Shown here piece by piece: positions 1 to 9,508 of a stretch of DNA of 64,000 nt. Position numbers and translations under genes: made by a program. The stretch's first letter is position 1. Every line of letters starts with the position of its first letter. Location of the stretch: the NCBI RefSeq assembly GCF_002205165.1, contig NZ_NIVS01000020.1, positions 62,001 through 126,000 on the forward strand. The letters run 5' to 3'. Below the pieces are notes generated by a model that was not told where the DNA came from, did no database searches, and saw only the letters and a program-made list of their open reading frames with translations. This DNA is from Stenotrophomonas maltophilia. Lineage in GTDB: Bacteria; Pseudomonadota; Gammaproteobacteria; Xanthomonadales; Xanthomonadaceae.

Positions 1-873
1 ACCGACACCACCGACCCGGTAGCGGTGGTGCGTGCGCTCAAGGGCGACAAGATTCCTGACGACCAGCTTGAGCACCACTACCGTGGCGTGATCGATGCGA
101 TCGACCCGATCATCCGCAAGGAAAAGATCGTCGACGTGCCGCAGCGCCCGATGCAGATGCGGCTGGGCTCGGCTGCCGAAAGTGCCGCCTCGCCGGCCCC
201 GCATTTCCTGCCGGCCCCGCTGGTCGGTAACACCGGGCAGCAGGGCACCTTCGTGCTGCCGCTGGGCAACCCGGCCGCCGGCGACAAGGCCGCGCAGTAC
301 GACGATTTCAACTTCGGCTCGGCGGCGTGGACGCTGAGCGCGCATGAAGGACGCCCCGGTCACGAGCTGCAGTTCACCGCGATGGTGGAGCGCGGCATCT
401 CGCTGGCGCGCACCATGTTTGCCTTCAACTCGGTCAACGTGGAAGGCTGGGCACTGTATGCCGAAGCGGAGATGGTGCCGTACGAGCCGCTGGACGGGCA
501 GCTGATCGCGCTGCAGTTCCGCCTGCTGCGTGCCGCCCGCGCGATGCTGGATCCGATGCTCAACCTGGGGCAGATCGACCGCGCCAACGCCGAGCGCGTG
601 CTGATCGATGAGGTCGGCCTGTCCAAGGCGATGGCGACCCAGGAACTGGACCGTTACATGGTGCGCATGCCCGGCCAGGCCGGCAGCTACTTCTACGGTT
701 ACACCCGCATTCTTGAGCTGCGCATGCAGACCGAACTGGCCCTCGGGGATCGTTTCGACCGGTTGGCGTTCAACAACTTCCTGCTCGACCAGGGCCTGCT
801 GCCGCCGGACCAGCTCGCCAAGGCGGTCAACGACGTGTTCGTGCCGAAGTACAAAGGCGCGGCCAAACGCTGA
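1..873 (+). CDS. DUF885 family peptidase-like protein, C-terminal part (5' truncated)
   Basis: The reading frame is open from the first base of the window, so the true start lies upstream; 290 residues are visible and the gene ends with TGA at 871-873. The motif HEGRPGHELQF, about residue 117, is the metal-binding signature typical of the DUF885 family, whose members are usually secreted or periplasmic proteins of about 600 residues annotated as putative zinc metallopeptidases. The visible part is therefore roughly the C-terminal half, including the helical domain that follows the metal site. Substrate is unknown. The gene converges on a lipoprotein gene, with GTAG palindromes between them. 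The family call is firm; the peptidase activity is inferred from the family. Confidence 0.85.
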   Translation, partial: TDTTDPVAVVRALKGDKIPDDQLEHHYRGVIDAIDPIIRKEKIVDVPQRPMQMRLGSAAESAASPAPHFLPAPLVGNTGQQGTFVLPLGNPAAGDKAAQYDDFNFGSAAWTLSAHEGRPGHELQFTAMVERGISLARTMFAFNSVNVEGWALYAEAEMVPYEPLDGQLIALQFRLLRAARAMLDPMLNLGQIDRANAERVLIDEVGLSKAMATQELDRYMVRMPGQAGSYFYGYTRILELRMQTELALGDRFDRLAFNNFLLDQGLLPPDQLAKAVNDVFVPKYKGAAKR

Positions 874-904
874 CACGGTTCCGGTAGGCGCGGGACGTTT
901 TCCG

Positions 905-961
905 GTAGGCACCGACCGTTGGTCGGTGCGCTGTTCCAGCAGCCACGACCCACGGTCGTGG
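905..961. repeat. Pair of GTAG-headed REP (SMAG-like) palindromes
   Basis: The first unit starts with GTAG at 905 and has perfect 9-bp arms GCACCGACC (909-917) and GGTCGGTGC (921-929) around a 3-nt loop. A second palindrome follows, with arms CCACGACC (943-950) and GGTCGTGG (954-961). They lie in the gap between two convergent genes. GTAG-headed palindromes of this form are abundant in Stenotrophomonas genomes and may act as transcription-end or mRNA-stabilising hairpins. Confidence 0.75.
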
Positions 962-977
962 CCTGCCGTAGTGCTCG

Positions 978-1436
978 TTACCGCTGCGGGGTGATCGTCT
1001 GCGTCGGCAGGCGCGGCGCCGGCGGCGGATTCGGGACCCAGATGGCTACACCGGCCGCGCGCTTCTGCGTGGTCGGGATGCCGATGCCCACACCACCGCC
1101 TACGTGCGAGCCGTAGCTGCCGGCGCCGACGGACATGCCCACCGGCGAACCGCTGGAGCCCACGCCCATCAGGATCACGCCGTTGGCACCGAGGGCGGCC
1201 GCTTCACGCTTGAGCCGCATGACGGCGGCATCGGTCTGGCCCTGCGTGCCAAACCCCACCGCGCTGGCCGATTCGAGCTGGGCGATTTCCTGCGACCCCG
1301 CCGGCGGGGTGGAATAGATCTGCACCGTGGCCGGATCGACCGGCGCACGCGCCTGGCCGAGCATGACCTTGGAGGTGCTGGCGCAGCCGGCGCTGAGCAG
1401 CGCCAGGCCCAGCAATGCAGCGCATCGGATGTTCAT
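978..1436 (-). CDS. Small outer-membrane or periplasmic lipoprotein
   Basis: A protein of 152 residues begins MNIRCAALLGLALLSAGCAS, a signal peptide with a clear lipobox (LSAGC), so it should be lipidated at Cys18. The start at 1436 is chosen over an upstream in-frame codon at 1511 because the signal peptide begins there and AGGGG lies about 6 nt upstream. The mature part has a short beta-rich segment (VQIYSTPPAGSQEIAQLES) and a helix ending in LGANGVILMGVG, resembling small proteins of the YbjQ type. It then has a Gly/Ser-rich tail and a Pro-rich end. Function is unknown; the YbjQ resemblance is only suggestive. Confidence 0.75.
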   Translation of the reverse strand: MNIRCAALLGLALLSAGCASTSKVMLGQARAPVDPATVQIYSTPPAGSQEIAQLESASAVGFGTQGQTDAAVMRLKREAAALGANGVILMGVGSSGSPVGMSVGAGSYGSHVGGGVGIGIPTTQKRAAGVAIWVPNPPPAPRLPTQTITPQR

Positions 1437-1617
1437 GGCGTTACCCCTGTGTGTGATGGCTGGGATGATCGGTGCTGGCGACTGAATCGGTCCCAACCCC
1501 TGCCAGCGCACCCTAGCACCGCGGCGGTGAGGCCCCCGCCAACGGCGTCTCGCTGCCGCTTGCGCATGCGCCGGGAACCGCTATGGTGGGCCACGCATTC
1601 ACCTCAAGGAGCCGGAT

Positions 1618-1866
1618 ATGGGATTGATCAGTCTGTTGTGGGGCATCGTCGCGCTGCTCTGGATGATTGTGGCCCTGATCCCGCTGCTGGGCTGGGGCAA
1701 CTGGTTCCTGATCCCGTTTGCCGCGGTGGGTGCAGTGATCGCCGCCATCGGCATCCTGTTCACCCACGCCAGCAAGCGCGGCCGTGCCTGGACCGGGCTG
1801 GTGCTCAACGGCATCGTGGTGGTGGTGGGTATCGTCCGGCTCGGGCTGGGTGGCGGCATCATCTGA
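1618..1866 (+). CDS. Small hydrophobic membrane protein
   Basis: A protein of 82 residues made almost wholly of hydrophobic segments: about residues 4-25, 29-48 and 58-80, giving two or three membrane passes joined by a basic loop (HASKRGR). The start is supported by AAGGAG about 7 nt upstream. It stands alone between a leftward lipoprotein gene and the bestrophin gene. No domain is recognised and no function is proposed. A real gene is likely because the ribosome site is strong and the frame has typical high-GC third positions. Confidence 0.7.
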   Translation: MGLISLLWGIVALLWMIVALIPLLGWGNWFLIPFAAVGAVIAAIGILFTHASKRGRAWTGLVLNGIVVVVGIVRLGLGGGII

Positions 1867-2000
1867 GCGGCCCGTGCGTGGCCCGGGTGCGACCGACCGT
1901 CGCAGCTCACGGCCGCCCGGTGCCATCGGCGTAGAATGACCGGCTGCCGCATCCGGCTCCGCCGGCGGTCCACGCCCGTCCGGGCGCTCTCCCTGCATCG

Positions 2001-2918
2001 ATGATCATTCGTCCTCGTCCCCACGGCTGGCAACTGCTCTACATCCTGCGCGGCTCCATCGTTCCGGCGGTGGCCCCGAAGGTCGTGGCGATCCTGCTGC
2101 TGTCCGTCGCGGTCGCGGCCCTGGCCGAACTGTGGCACCCGCCGGGCATCGAGCGCGTGTCGGTGGCACCGTTCACCCTGCTGGGCCTGGTGCTGTCGAT
2201 CTTCCTCAGCTTCCGCAACAACGCCTGTTTCGAGCGCTGGTGGGAAGGCCGCAAGCTGTGGGGCCAGCTGATCTATGAATCGCGCAGCCTGGCCCGCCTG
2301 TGCCAGGCGTTGTTGATGGACGACCCCGCACTGCGCGATCGTGTGTGCCGGCTGTGCATCGGCTTTGCGCATGCGCTGGCCGCCCGGCTGCGGGGCCGCG
2401 ACGTGGCGCTGGCGGCGCTGCCGTGGGTGGCCGAGGCCGACCATGTGCGTTTCGGCCAGCGCCGCAATGCACCGGATCAACTGCTGGCGATGATCGCCTC
2501 CGATCTGGCCCGGGCGCTGCGCGCCGGTCAGCTCGATCCCTACCTGTACACCCAGTTCGAAACACGCCTGCATGCGCTGTCCAGCATCCAGGCCGGTTGC
2601 GAGCGCATCCTGACCACGCCGCTGCCGTTCGCGTACACGCTGCTGCTGCACCGCTGCGCCTGGCTGTTCTGCGTGCTGCTGCCGTTCGGCCTGGCCAGCT
2701 CGCTGGGCTGGGCCACGCCGGTGGTCTCGGCCGTGCTGGCGTATGCGTTCTTCGGCCTGGACCAGCTCGGCGAAGAGATGGAAGAGCCGTTCGGACTGGA
2801 ATCCAATGATCTGCCGCTGGATGCGATGGTGCGCACCATCGAAATCGATCTGCTCGACAGCCTCGGCGTCCAGCCGCTGCCCGAGCCCCTGCAACCGCGG
2901 CAGTACCTGCTGCAGTAA
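2001..2918 (+). CDS. Bestrophin family (YneE/UPF0187) membrane protein
   Basis: A protein of 305 residues, the usual length for bacterial bestrophins. The N-terminal half has two hydrophobic segments (about 27-46 and 55-70). These are followed by the family hallmark NNACFERWWEGRKLWGQL, in which the FERWWEGR-type stretch lines the channel neck. Further hydrophobic helices lie near 213-255, and the acidic segment GEEMEEPFG is also typical. Bacterial homologues form pentameric ion channels in the inner membrane; ion selectivity cannot be read here. It ends 27 bp before hemB on the same strand, so the two may be cotranscribed. Confidence 0.85.
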   Translation: MIIRPRPHGWQLLYILRGSIVPAVAPKVVAILLLSVAVAALAELWHPPGIERVSVAPFTLLGLVLSIFLSFRNNACFERWWEGRKLWGQLIYESRSLARLCQALLMDDPALRDRVCRLCIGFAHALAARLRGRDVALAALPWVAEADHVRFGQRRNAPDQLLAMIASDLARALRAGQLDPYLYTQFETRLHALSSIQAGCERILTTPLPFAYTLLLHRCAWLFCVLLPFGLASSLGWATPVVSAVLAYAFFGLDQLGEEMEEPFGLESNDLPLDAMVRTIEIDLLDSLGVQPLPEPLQPRQYLLQ

Positions 2919-3935
<1,017 letters not shown>

Positions 3936-3966
3936 CAATACGCGCCCACCCCGATACAGGACGAGG

Positions 3967-4239
3967 ATGATGCAGACGATGGGATGGCTACAGTGGGTGA
4001 CCTGGACGGCCGGTGTGCTGGCCTTCGCCGTGGTCATCGGGCTGGTGATCCGTGGCGTGCGCCGCGCTGCGCGGCAGGCACCGGAGCAACCCTCCGCCGC
4101 CGCCCGCATCGCCCGTGAGGCGCAGCTCTCGCCTGCGTTGCAGGCGCAGTTGGCCGCATTGAACCAGCGCAAGGATCACGGCGAGATCAGCGAAGCGCAG
4201 TACGAGCAGCTGCGCGCGGAACTGCTGCAGGCGCGCTAG
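3967..4239 (+). CDS. Small membrane-anchored protein with SHOCT-like C-terminus
   Basis: A 90-residue protein with one N-terminal transmembrane helix (about residues 8-28) followed by a basic cytoplasmic segment. The C-terminus reads QRKDHGEISEAQYEQLRAEL, the pattern of a SHOCT (short C-terminal) domain, which occurs at the ends of many small membrane proteins and is thought to mediate oligomer contacts. AGGACGAGG lies just upstream. It follows hemB by 31 bp and may be transcribed with it. No specific role is known. Confidence 0.7.
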   Translation: MMQTMGWLQWVTWTAGVLAFAVVIGLVIRGVRRAARQAPEQPSAAARIAREAQLSPALQAQLAALNQRKDHGEISEAQYEQLRAELLQAR

Positions 4240-4303
4240 CGCCCGGCCAGCACCCTCACCGGTAGCGTCACGCCACGCGTGGCGGCCTTCCAGCGCCGCT
4301 ACG

Positions 4304-5182
4304 TCAACCGCAGCCCGGGGCCTGCGGCGCCGACGGCAGCCTGATCCGGTACAGATCCAGCCCGCCGGCACGCGGTGCGCGTGCCATGCCAGCCAGCACC
4401 ATCTCCGTGGGCTTGGACGCGTCCACCACCGGCGTGCCGGTCTGGCCGTCGGCAGTGTTGAACGACAGCGTCAACGGCACCGCCGCCTGGCGGTGATCGC
4501 AGCTGACCAGCATGACCTGCGAATGCCCGGCGCTCGCGCGGGTAAAGGCCAGTGCACCGTCCGTGCTCAACCAGGCGGCGCCGAGTTCGTCGGCGGCCGT
4601 GTTGAGCGGGGCGGGCAGGGCCTGCGCGGCACCGAAGCCCTCGCCCTGCACAGGCGCCAGATACAGATCGAAGCCGCCTTGGGTCTGCGTGCCATTGCGT
4701 GCGAACAGCAGTGTGCGCCCATCCGGACGCAGCGCGGGCGCCCGCTCGTCGTGGCGCGTGTTGAGCGGCGTCGGCAGGGCCTGCGCGGGCCCGATGCTGC
4801 CATCGGCGGCCACGGGCGCGCGGTACAGATCGAAGCCGCCCTGGCCGCCGCGGCGGTTGGAGGCGAAGTACAGCCAGCGGCCATCGTGGCTGAAATAGGG
4901 ATCGCGCTCGTCGCTGGCGCTGTTGAGCGCAAGCGGGGCAGGGTCCTGCCAGCGACCATCGCGCATCACCGCCTGCCACAGGTCCCAGCCGCCCTGGCCA
5001 CCGGCGCGGTCGCTGGCCCAGACGATGCGCTGGCCGTCCGGCGCGATCGTGCCCTGGGCTTCATTGGCCCTGGTCGAGACCACGCCCATGCCTTCGATGC
5101 CGAATTCGGAAAGCGCCATCGCGGCGGGTGTGCAGAGTAAACTGGCGCTCAGCGCGAGCAGAGACAATGGAATGCGCATCAT
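4304..5182 (-). CDS. Periplasmic TolB-like PD40 beta-propeller protein
   Basis: A 292-residue protein with a Sec signal peptide (about residues 1-23, ending AAMA-LS) and successive PD40/WD40-like repeats. Each contains a DxxxR/SxR-type turn and a GG(F/W/L)DLY(R/L) strand: GGWDLW, GGFDLYRAPV, GGFDLYLAPV and GGLDLYRIRL. That spacing predicts a four- to six-bladed propeller in the periplasm. Such proteins resemble the TolB propeller but lack its N-terminal domain; they usually bind ligands or partner proteins. Two adjacent ATG codons could start translation (5182 or 5179). It diverges from aroE with only 49 bp between the starts. Confidence 0.8.
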   Translation of the reverse strand: MMRIPLSLLALSASLLCTPAAMALSEFGIEGMGVVSTRANEAQGTIAPDGQRIVWASDRAGGQGGWDLWQAVMRDGRWQDPAPLALNSASDERDPYFSHDGRWLYFASNRRGGQGGFDLYRAPVAADGSIGPAQALPTPLNTRHDERAPALRPDGRTLLFARNGTQTQGGFDLYLAPVQGEGFGAAQALPAPLNTAADELGAAWLSTDGALAFTRASAGHSQVMLVSCDHRQAAVPLTLSFNTADGQTGTPVVDASKPTEMVLAGMARAPRAGGLDLYRIRLPSAPQAPGCG

Positions 5183-5231
5183 CGCGTCCGTTGGGGTTTG
5201 CGTTCCATTCTAGGCCCGGAGCAGGACACCC

Positions 5232-6077
5232 ATGACCGACCGTTACGCCGTATTCGGCCAGCCCATCGCGCATTCGCAGTCGCCGCACATCCACGCCACG
5301 TTCGGCCGGCAGGAAGGCCTGGCGCTGGACTACCGTGCGATCGAAGCCTCCCCGGCCGAGTTCCTGGCAGCGCTGGAGGCCTTCGCCGCCGAAGGTGGCG
5401 TGGGCGCCAACATCACCGCGCCGCACAAGGAAGCCGCCTTCGCGCTGTGCACCACGCTGACCTCGCGCGCGCGCCGCGCCGGCGCGGTCAACACCCTGCT
5501 GCGCAAGGGGGACCGCTGGCACGGCGATACCACCGATGGCATCGGCCTGGTCCGTGACCTCACCGACCGCCACGGGCTGGACCTGCGTGGCCGCCGCACC
5601 CTGCTGATCGGCGCCGGCGGCTCGGCCCGCAGCGTGGCCCCGGCCCTGCTGGATGCCGGCATCCTTGAGCTGGTGGTGGTCAACCGCACCCCGGAACGCG
5701 CCGATGCGCTGATCGATGCGATGGGCGAGCCCGGCCGCGCGATCACCCGTTACTGGGAAGACATCCGCGAGCTGGGCGATTTCGAACTGATCATCAACGC
5801 CACCTCGGCCGGCCGCGACCGTGCCGCGGAGTTCAAACTGCCGCTGTCGCTGGTCAACAGCATGACCACCGCGGTGGATCTCAACTACGGCGAGGCCGCC
5901 ATCGCCTTCACCGCGTGGGCGCGCTCGGCCAATTGCCGCAACATCGTTGATGGGCTGGGCATGCTGGTCGAGCAGGCCGCCGAGAGCTTCCTGCAGTGGC
6001 ACGCAGTGCGCCCGCAAACCGATGCGATCTACACCGAGCTGCGCACCCGGCTGGCGCCGCTGGCCGGCGAGGACTGA
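5232..6077 (+). CDS. aroE: Shikimate dehydrogenase (NADP+)
   Basis: The 281-residue enzyme reduces 3-dehydroshikimate to shikimate in aromatic amino acid synthesis. Visible signatures are the substrate-binding motif [13 protein letters not shown] near the N-terminus, the catalytic Lys in APHKEAAF, the nucleotide loop [13 protein letters not shown], the NADP-binding VNRTPERA (Arg after the Asn-Arg-Thr turn favours NADP), and [17 protein letters not shown] lies just before the ATG. A small membrane-protein gene follows 10 bp downstream, suggesting cotranscription. Confidence 0.97.
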   Translation: MTDRYAVFGQPIAHSQSPHIHATFGRQEGLALDYRAIEASPAEFLAALEAFAAEGGVGANITAPHKEAAFALCTTLTSRARRAGAVNTLLRKGDRWHGDTTDGIGLVRDLTDRHGLDLRGRRTLLIGAGGSARSVAPALLDAGILELVVVNRTPERADALIDAMGEPGRAITRYWEDIRELGDFELIINATSAGRDRAAEFKLPLSLVNSMTTAVDLNYGEAAIAFTAWARSANCRNIVDGLGMLVEQAAESFLQWHAVRPQTDAIYTELRTRLAPLAGED

Positions 6078-6087
6078 GCCGGTGGAC

Positions 6088-6444
6088 ATGGACCTGCTGA
6101 TCTCGATGCTGACCATGGTGGGTGTACGCCTGCCGGTGCTGATCGCGCTGGCGATCGCCGTGGTGTGGGTGGTGGATACCCCGCGCGGCGCGATCCGCAG
6201 CGTGGCGCTCGGCGCACTGGGCGTGATGGCGCTCACCACGCTGGCCGGCCTGGTGCTGAACCTGGTGCCGATGTGGATGGTGCAGCAGGGCAACTACGAA
6301 AACCTGCAGCTGATGTCCAAGCTGCTGGGCGCTGGCCACTTCGCGCTCAACCTGTTCGAGGCGCTCGCCCTGGTGCTGCTGGTCTGGGCGATGACCCGCG
6401 CATTGCGCGGCCGCGCGCTTCCACCGTCGCCGCCGCCGCGCTGA
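6088..6444 (+). CDS. Small integral membrane protein downstream of aroE
   Basis: The protein has 118 residues with three predicted membrane helices (about 10-29, 36-60 and 80-104) and a Pro-rich cytoplasmic tail. The ATG at 6088 is preferred over an in-frame GTG at 6082; earlier in-frame codons lie inside aroE. It begins 10 bp after the aroE stop and is probably cotranscribed. No recognised domain. Confidence 0.6.
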   Translation: MDLLISMLTMVGVRLPVLIALAIAVVWVVDTPRGAIRSVALGALGVMALTTLAGLVLNLVPMWMVQQGNYENLQLMSKLLGAGHFALNLFEALALVLLVWAMTRALRGRALPPSPPPR

Positions 6445-6586
6445 GCGGGTGCAAACGGCAGGTCGCGGTCCATCGCCCTGGCGTGGGCCGCGTCACGGAG
6501 ATGAACCGGCGCGGAAAATGGCGCCGGTCACGGCCGCCGGGTCGTGAGAAAATGGGGACCGTGATCCAGTCAGGCAGTCCCCCGGC

Positions 6587-8689
6587 GTGACCGAAAAAGT
6601 TGAAGCCCCCCGCGCCCTGAACGACGAACTCAAGGCCGGCATCCGCGACGCCTACGCCAAGCTGCAGGCCAATACGCCCGGCTTCAGCACCCGGCGCTCG
6701 CAGAGCCAGATGATCGGCGTGGTGTCGCGTGCGCTCTCGCACAGCGGCGGCGTCGGCGTGGTCGAGGCGCCCACTGGCGTGGGCAAGTCGCTGGGCTACC
6801 TGACCGCCGGCGTGCCGATCGCGCTGGCGACCAAGAAGAAGCTGGTGATCAGCACCGGCACCGTGGCGCTGCAGTCGCAGCTCGTCGAACGCGACATCCC
6901 CAATTTCCTCAAGGCCACCGGCATCGAAGCCACGGTGGCGCTGGCCAAGGGCCGTACGCGTTACCTGTGCACCCGCAATGCCGCTGAAGCGCATGGCGAT
7001 GGCGCGCAGGAAGGGATGTTCGAAGACGAGCAGCCGCTGTTCGACCGCCCATTGGCGCCGATCGAGATGGACCTGGCGCAGTCGCTGAGCAAGGCCTTCC
7101 TCGAAGGCCGCTGGAACGGCGACCTGGACAACGCGCCGGAAACGATCAGCAATACGCTGCGCTCGCGCATCACCACGCCGGCCTCGGGCTGCGCCGGGCG
7201 CAAGTGCGCCTACTCGGCGCAGTGCGCCGTGCTGCGTTCGCGCAACACCGTGCGCGAGGCGCAGATCGTGGTGACCAATCACGCGCTGCTGTTGTCGGCG
7301 CTGTCGATCGGTGAGAGCGACAACGGCCAGCCGCTGATCGCCCCGCCGTCGGACATGCTGCTGGTGCTCGATGAAGGGCATCACATCGGCAACGTCGCCA
7401 TTGACCAGGGCGCGGCCAGTCTCGCGCTGGACGAGATGGCCAAGCGCACCGGCCGCCTGCAGGTCCTGATCGCCGCGTCCTACCGCGCAGTGGACAAGGA
7501 CAAGCTGGGCAACCTGTTGCCCAACGAGGCCATCGAGGCCGCCGCCAAGGTCAGCAAGCAGCTCAAGGCCTTCCGCGACGTGATCGATCGCAGCTGGCGG
7601 CCGGACCCGTCCGCGCAGGAACCGATGTGGCGCGCCCCGAACGGCCGCCTGCCGGAGATCTGGATGCCGGACATCGAGGCCATCGCCGACGACACCCGCG
7701 CACTGTTCAACTGGGCCCACGCCGCGCTGACCCAGGTGGCCAAGGGCAAGCCCGAGGATGCCGCGCGCGAGCGCCTGCAGCGCAACCTCGGCATGGCGCT
7801 GGAGATGATCGAGCAGCAGCACAACCTGTGGACTGGCTGGCGCCGCGAAGACAAGGAGGGCCAGCCGCCCACCGCGCGCTGGATCACCCTCTCGCGCGAT
7901 GGCGACCTGGTCCTGCATGGCTCGCCGGTGTCGGCCGCCAACGTGCTGCGCAAGCTGCTCTGGGATGAAGTGGACTCGGTGGTGATGACCTCGGCCACGC
8001 TCACCGGCGGCGGCGATTTCCAGGCGCTGGCGATCGACAACGGCATTCCGGCCGAGGCCGAGATGGTCTCGCTGGCCTCGCCGTTCGATCTGCCCAACCA
8101 GGCGCAGCTGATCGTGCCGGCGTTTCCGGTGACCCCGGATGACAAGGAAGGTCATCCCAAGGAGATCGCCAAGTACCTGGTCAAGGAACTGGACTGGGAC
8201 AAGGGCAGCATCGTGCTGTTCACCTCGCGCTGGAAGATGGAAAAGGCGGCCGAGCTGATGCCGGCCGCGCAGCGCAAGCAGGTGCTGGTGCAGGGCGAGA
8301 CCGCCAAGCAGAAGATGATCGACGAACACCTGCGGCGTACCTCGGCCGGCGAGGGCTCGGTGCTGTTCGGGCTCAATTCCTTCGGCGAAGGCCTCGATTT
8401 ACCCGGCGAGGCCTGCACCACGGTGGTGATCACCCAGGTGCCGTTCGCGGTCCCGACCGACCCGCAGACCTCGACGCTGAGCGAGTGGTTCGAGAGCCGC
8501 GGCCTGAACGCCTTCAACCTGATCGCGATCCCGCACGCCCTGCGTACGCTGACCCAGTTCTCCGGCCGGCTGATCCGCACCTCCACCGATACCGGCCGCG
8601 TGATCATCCTCGACTCGCGGCTGCTGACCCGCCGCTACGGCAAACGCATCATCGATTCACTGCCGCCGTTCAAGCGGGTGATCGGGTAG
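6587..8689 (+). CDS. dinG: ATP-dependent DNA helicase DinG
   Basis: A 700-residue XPD-like superfamily 2 helicase that unwinds DNA and R-loops with 5'-3' polarity in related bacteria. It has Walker A (APTGVGKSLGYL, about residue 60) and motif II as LVLDEGHH, a DEGH variant of the DEAH box. Motif VI is FSGRLIRTSTD near the C-terminus. Cysteines around residues 125 (YLCTRNA) and 204-214 (GCAGRKCAYSAQC) fit the four-cysteine iron-sulphur cluster site. The start is a GTG with a weak ribosome site. Its last 63 bp are duplicated at 9413-9475. Confidence 0.93.
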   Translation: MTEKVEAPRALNDELKAGIRDAYAKLQANTPGFSTRRSQSQMIGVVSRALSHSGGVGVVEAPTGVGKSLGYLTAGVPIALATKKKLVISTGTVALQSQLVERDIPNFLKATGIEATVALAKGRTRYLCTRNAAEAHGDGAQEGMFEDEQPLFDRPLAPIEMDLAQSLSKAFLEGRWNGDLDNAPETISNTLRSRITTPASGCAGRKCAYSAQCAVLRSRNTVREAQIVVTNHALLLSALSIGESDNGQPLIAPPSDMLLVLDEGHHIGNVAIDQGAASLALDEMAKRTGRLQVLIAASYRAVDKDKLGNLLPNEAIEAAAKVSKQLKAFRDVIDRSWRPDPSAQEPMWRAPNGRLPEIWMPDIEAIADDTRALFNWAHAALTQVAKGKPEDAARERLQRNLGMALEMIEQQHNLWTGWRREDKEGQPPTARWITLSRDGDLVLHGSPVSAANVLRKLLWDEVDSVVMTSATLTGGGDFQALAIDNGIPAEAEMVSLASPFDLPNQAQLIVPAFPVTPDDKEGHPKEIAKYLVKELDWDKGSIVLFTSRWKMEKAAELMPAAQRKQVLVQGETAKQKMIDEHLRRTSAGEGSVLFGLNSFGEGLDLPGEACTTVVITQVPFAVPTDPQTSTLSEWFESRGLNAFNLIAIPHALRTLTQFSGRLIRTSTDTGRVIILDSRLLTRRYGKRIIDSLPPFKRVIG

Positions 8690-8714
8690 CGCAGATTGCT
8701 CCCTGGCAGCTCGG

Positions 8715-9344
8715 TCAGGGGGTGCTTCCGTGAGGCGCGGCCGAGGTGTCTGGATGACGGCAGGCCTGATTGGAGTAGGCCTGCCGGTAGCTCTGGCCGA
8801 AGCACCGCACAAACGCATCGACCACATCGAGATTGGGCGGCCAGGCGACCTGCATCACCTCGCCGCTCGGCATCGTGAAACTGAAAAATCCGTCCTTGAC
8901 GTTGGCCTCCGGCGGCGCAGGCACGGCTGCCAGCGCCGCGCGGGCGGCGGCCAGGGCCGGCCGGTCCTTCTCGATGAGGGCGATGCTGGCATCCACATAC
9001 GGATTCCAGCCACCGGCATCGGGTGCGGGTTTATAGGTCTGGCGCATGAGTTCCACCGCCCGCGCATCCTGCCCAGCCTCCGCGCGCAGCTGCGCTTCAT
9101 GCCAGATCATCGTGCTGTTGCCGGCGGCCTTGGGCTGCGCACGATAGGCCGCGATGAGATCCGCGGCCGCCAGCTGGCATTCGGCCTTCTCCGCCATCGG
9201 TCGCCAGCCGCCCTGCAGATCCTGATCGAACTGCTCCGGCGTCAAGGCCAGCATCGCGGCGCGATCCACCGCGCATCCGTCGGCGAAGGCCGGACAGGCG
9301 GCGGCCGACAGGGCCAGTATCAGCAGCGAACGCGTGCCGTGCAT
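8715..9344 (-). CDS. Secreted protein, intact copy of a tandem paralogue pair
   Basis: A 209-residue protein beginning MHGTRSLLILALSAAACPAFA, a Sec signal peptide. The start at 9344 is chosen because AAGGATG lies just upstream and the signal peptide begins there. The mature protein has helical segments (CAVDRAAMLALTPEQFDQDL, ECQLAAADLIAAYRAQP, EAQLRAEAGQDARAVELM) resembling a short TPR-like repeat, and paired cysteines near both ends. It has no named family that I recognise. It converges on dinG and is about half identical to the gene at 9509-10117. Export and the repeat-like fold are inferred; function is unknown. Confidence 0.75.
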   Translation of the reverse strand: MHGTRSLLILALSAAACPAFADGCAVDRAAMLALTPEQFDQDLQGGWRPMAEKAECQLAAADLIAAYRAQPKAAGNSTMIWHEAQLRAEAGQDARAVELMRQTYKPAPDAGGWNPYVDASIALIEKDRPALAAARAALAAVPAPPEANVKDGFFSFTMPSGEVMQVAWPPNLDVVDAFVRCFGQSYRQAYSNQACRHPDTSAAPHGSTP

Positions 9345-9412
9345 CGTCACATCCTTGTGCAGAGGTCTGCACCGAGTGTTTTCCAGCGGTGCGTGATTGG
9401 TCAAGCGCTCAT

Positions 9413-9475
9413 ACCCGCCGGAACGGCAAACGCATCATCGATTCACTGCCGCCGTTGAAGCGGGTGATGGGGTAA
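9413..9475 (+). repeat. Duplicated 3' tail of dinG
   Basis: These 63 bp match the last 63 bp of dinG (8627-8689) with about five mismatches, including TAA in place of the TAG stop. No start codon or upstream dinG sequence is present, so this is a non-coding remnant. It marks the junction of a tandem duplication that also copied the neighbouring convergent gene. Confidence 0.9.
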
Positions 9476-9478
9476 CCC

Positions 9479-9501
9479 GTAGATCCACGCCATGCGTGGA
9501 T
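9479..9501. repeat. GTAG-headed REP palindrome
   Basis: After GTAG come the arms ATCCACGC (9483-9490) and GCGTGGAT (9494-9501) around CAT. It lies between the dinG-tail remnant and the 3' end of the second paralogue. Form and head match the Stenotrophomonas SMAG repeats. Confidence 0.75.
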
Positions 9502-9508
9502 GCCCTTT

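Noticed and set aside
12..30. GTG at 25 as the start of the first gene
   Set aside because: The frame is already open and protein-like before it, and the family is much longer, so the gene is truncated by the window edge.
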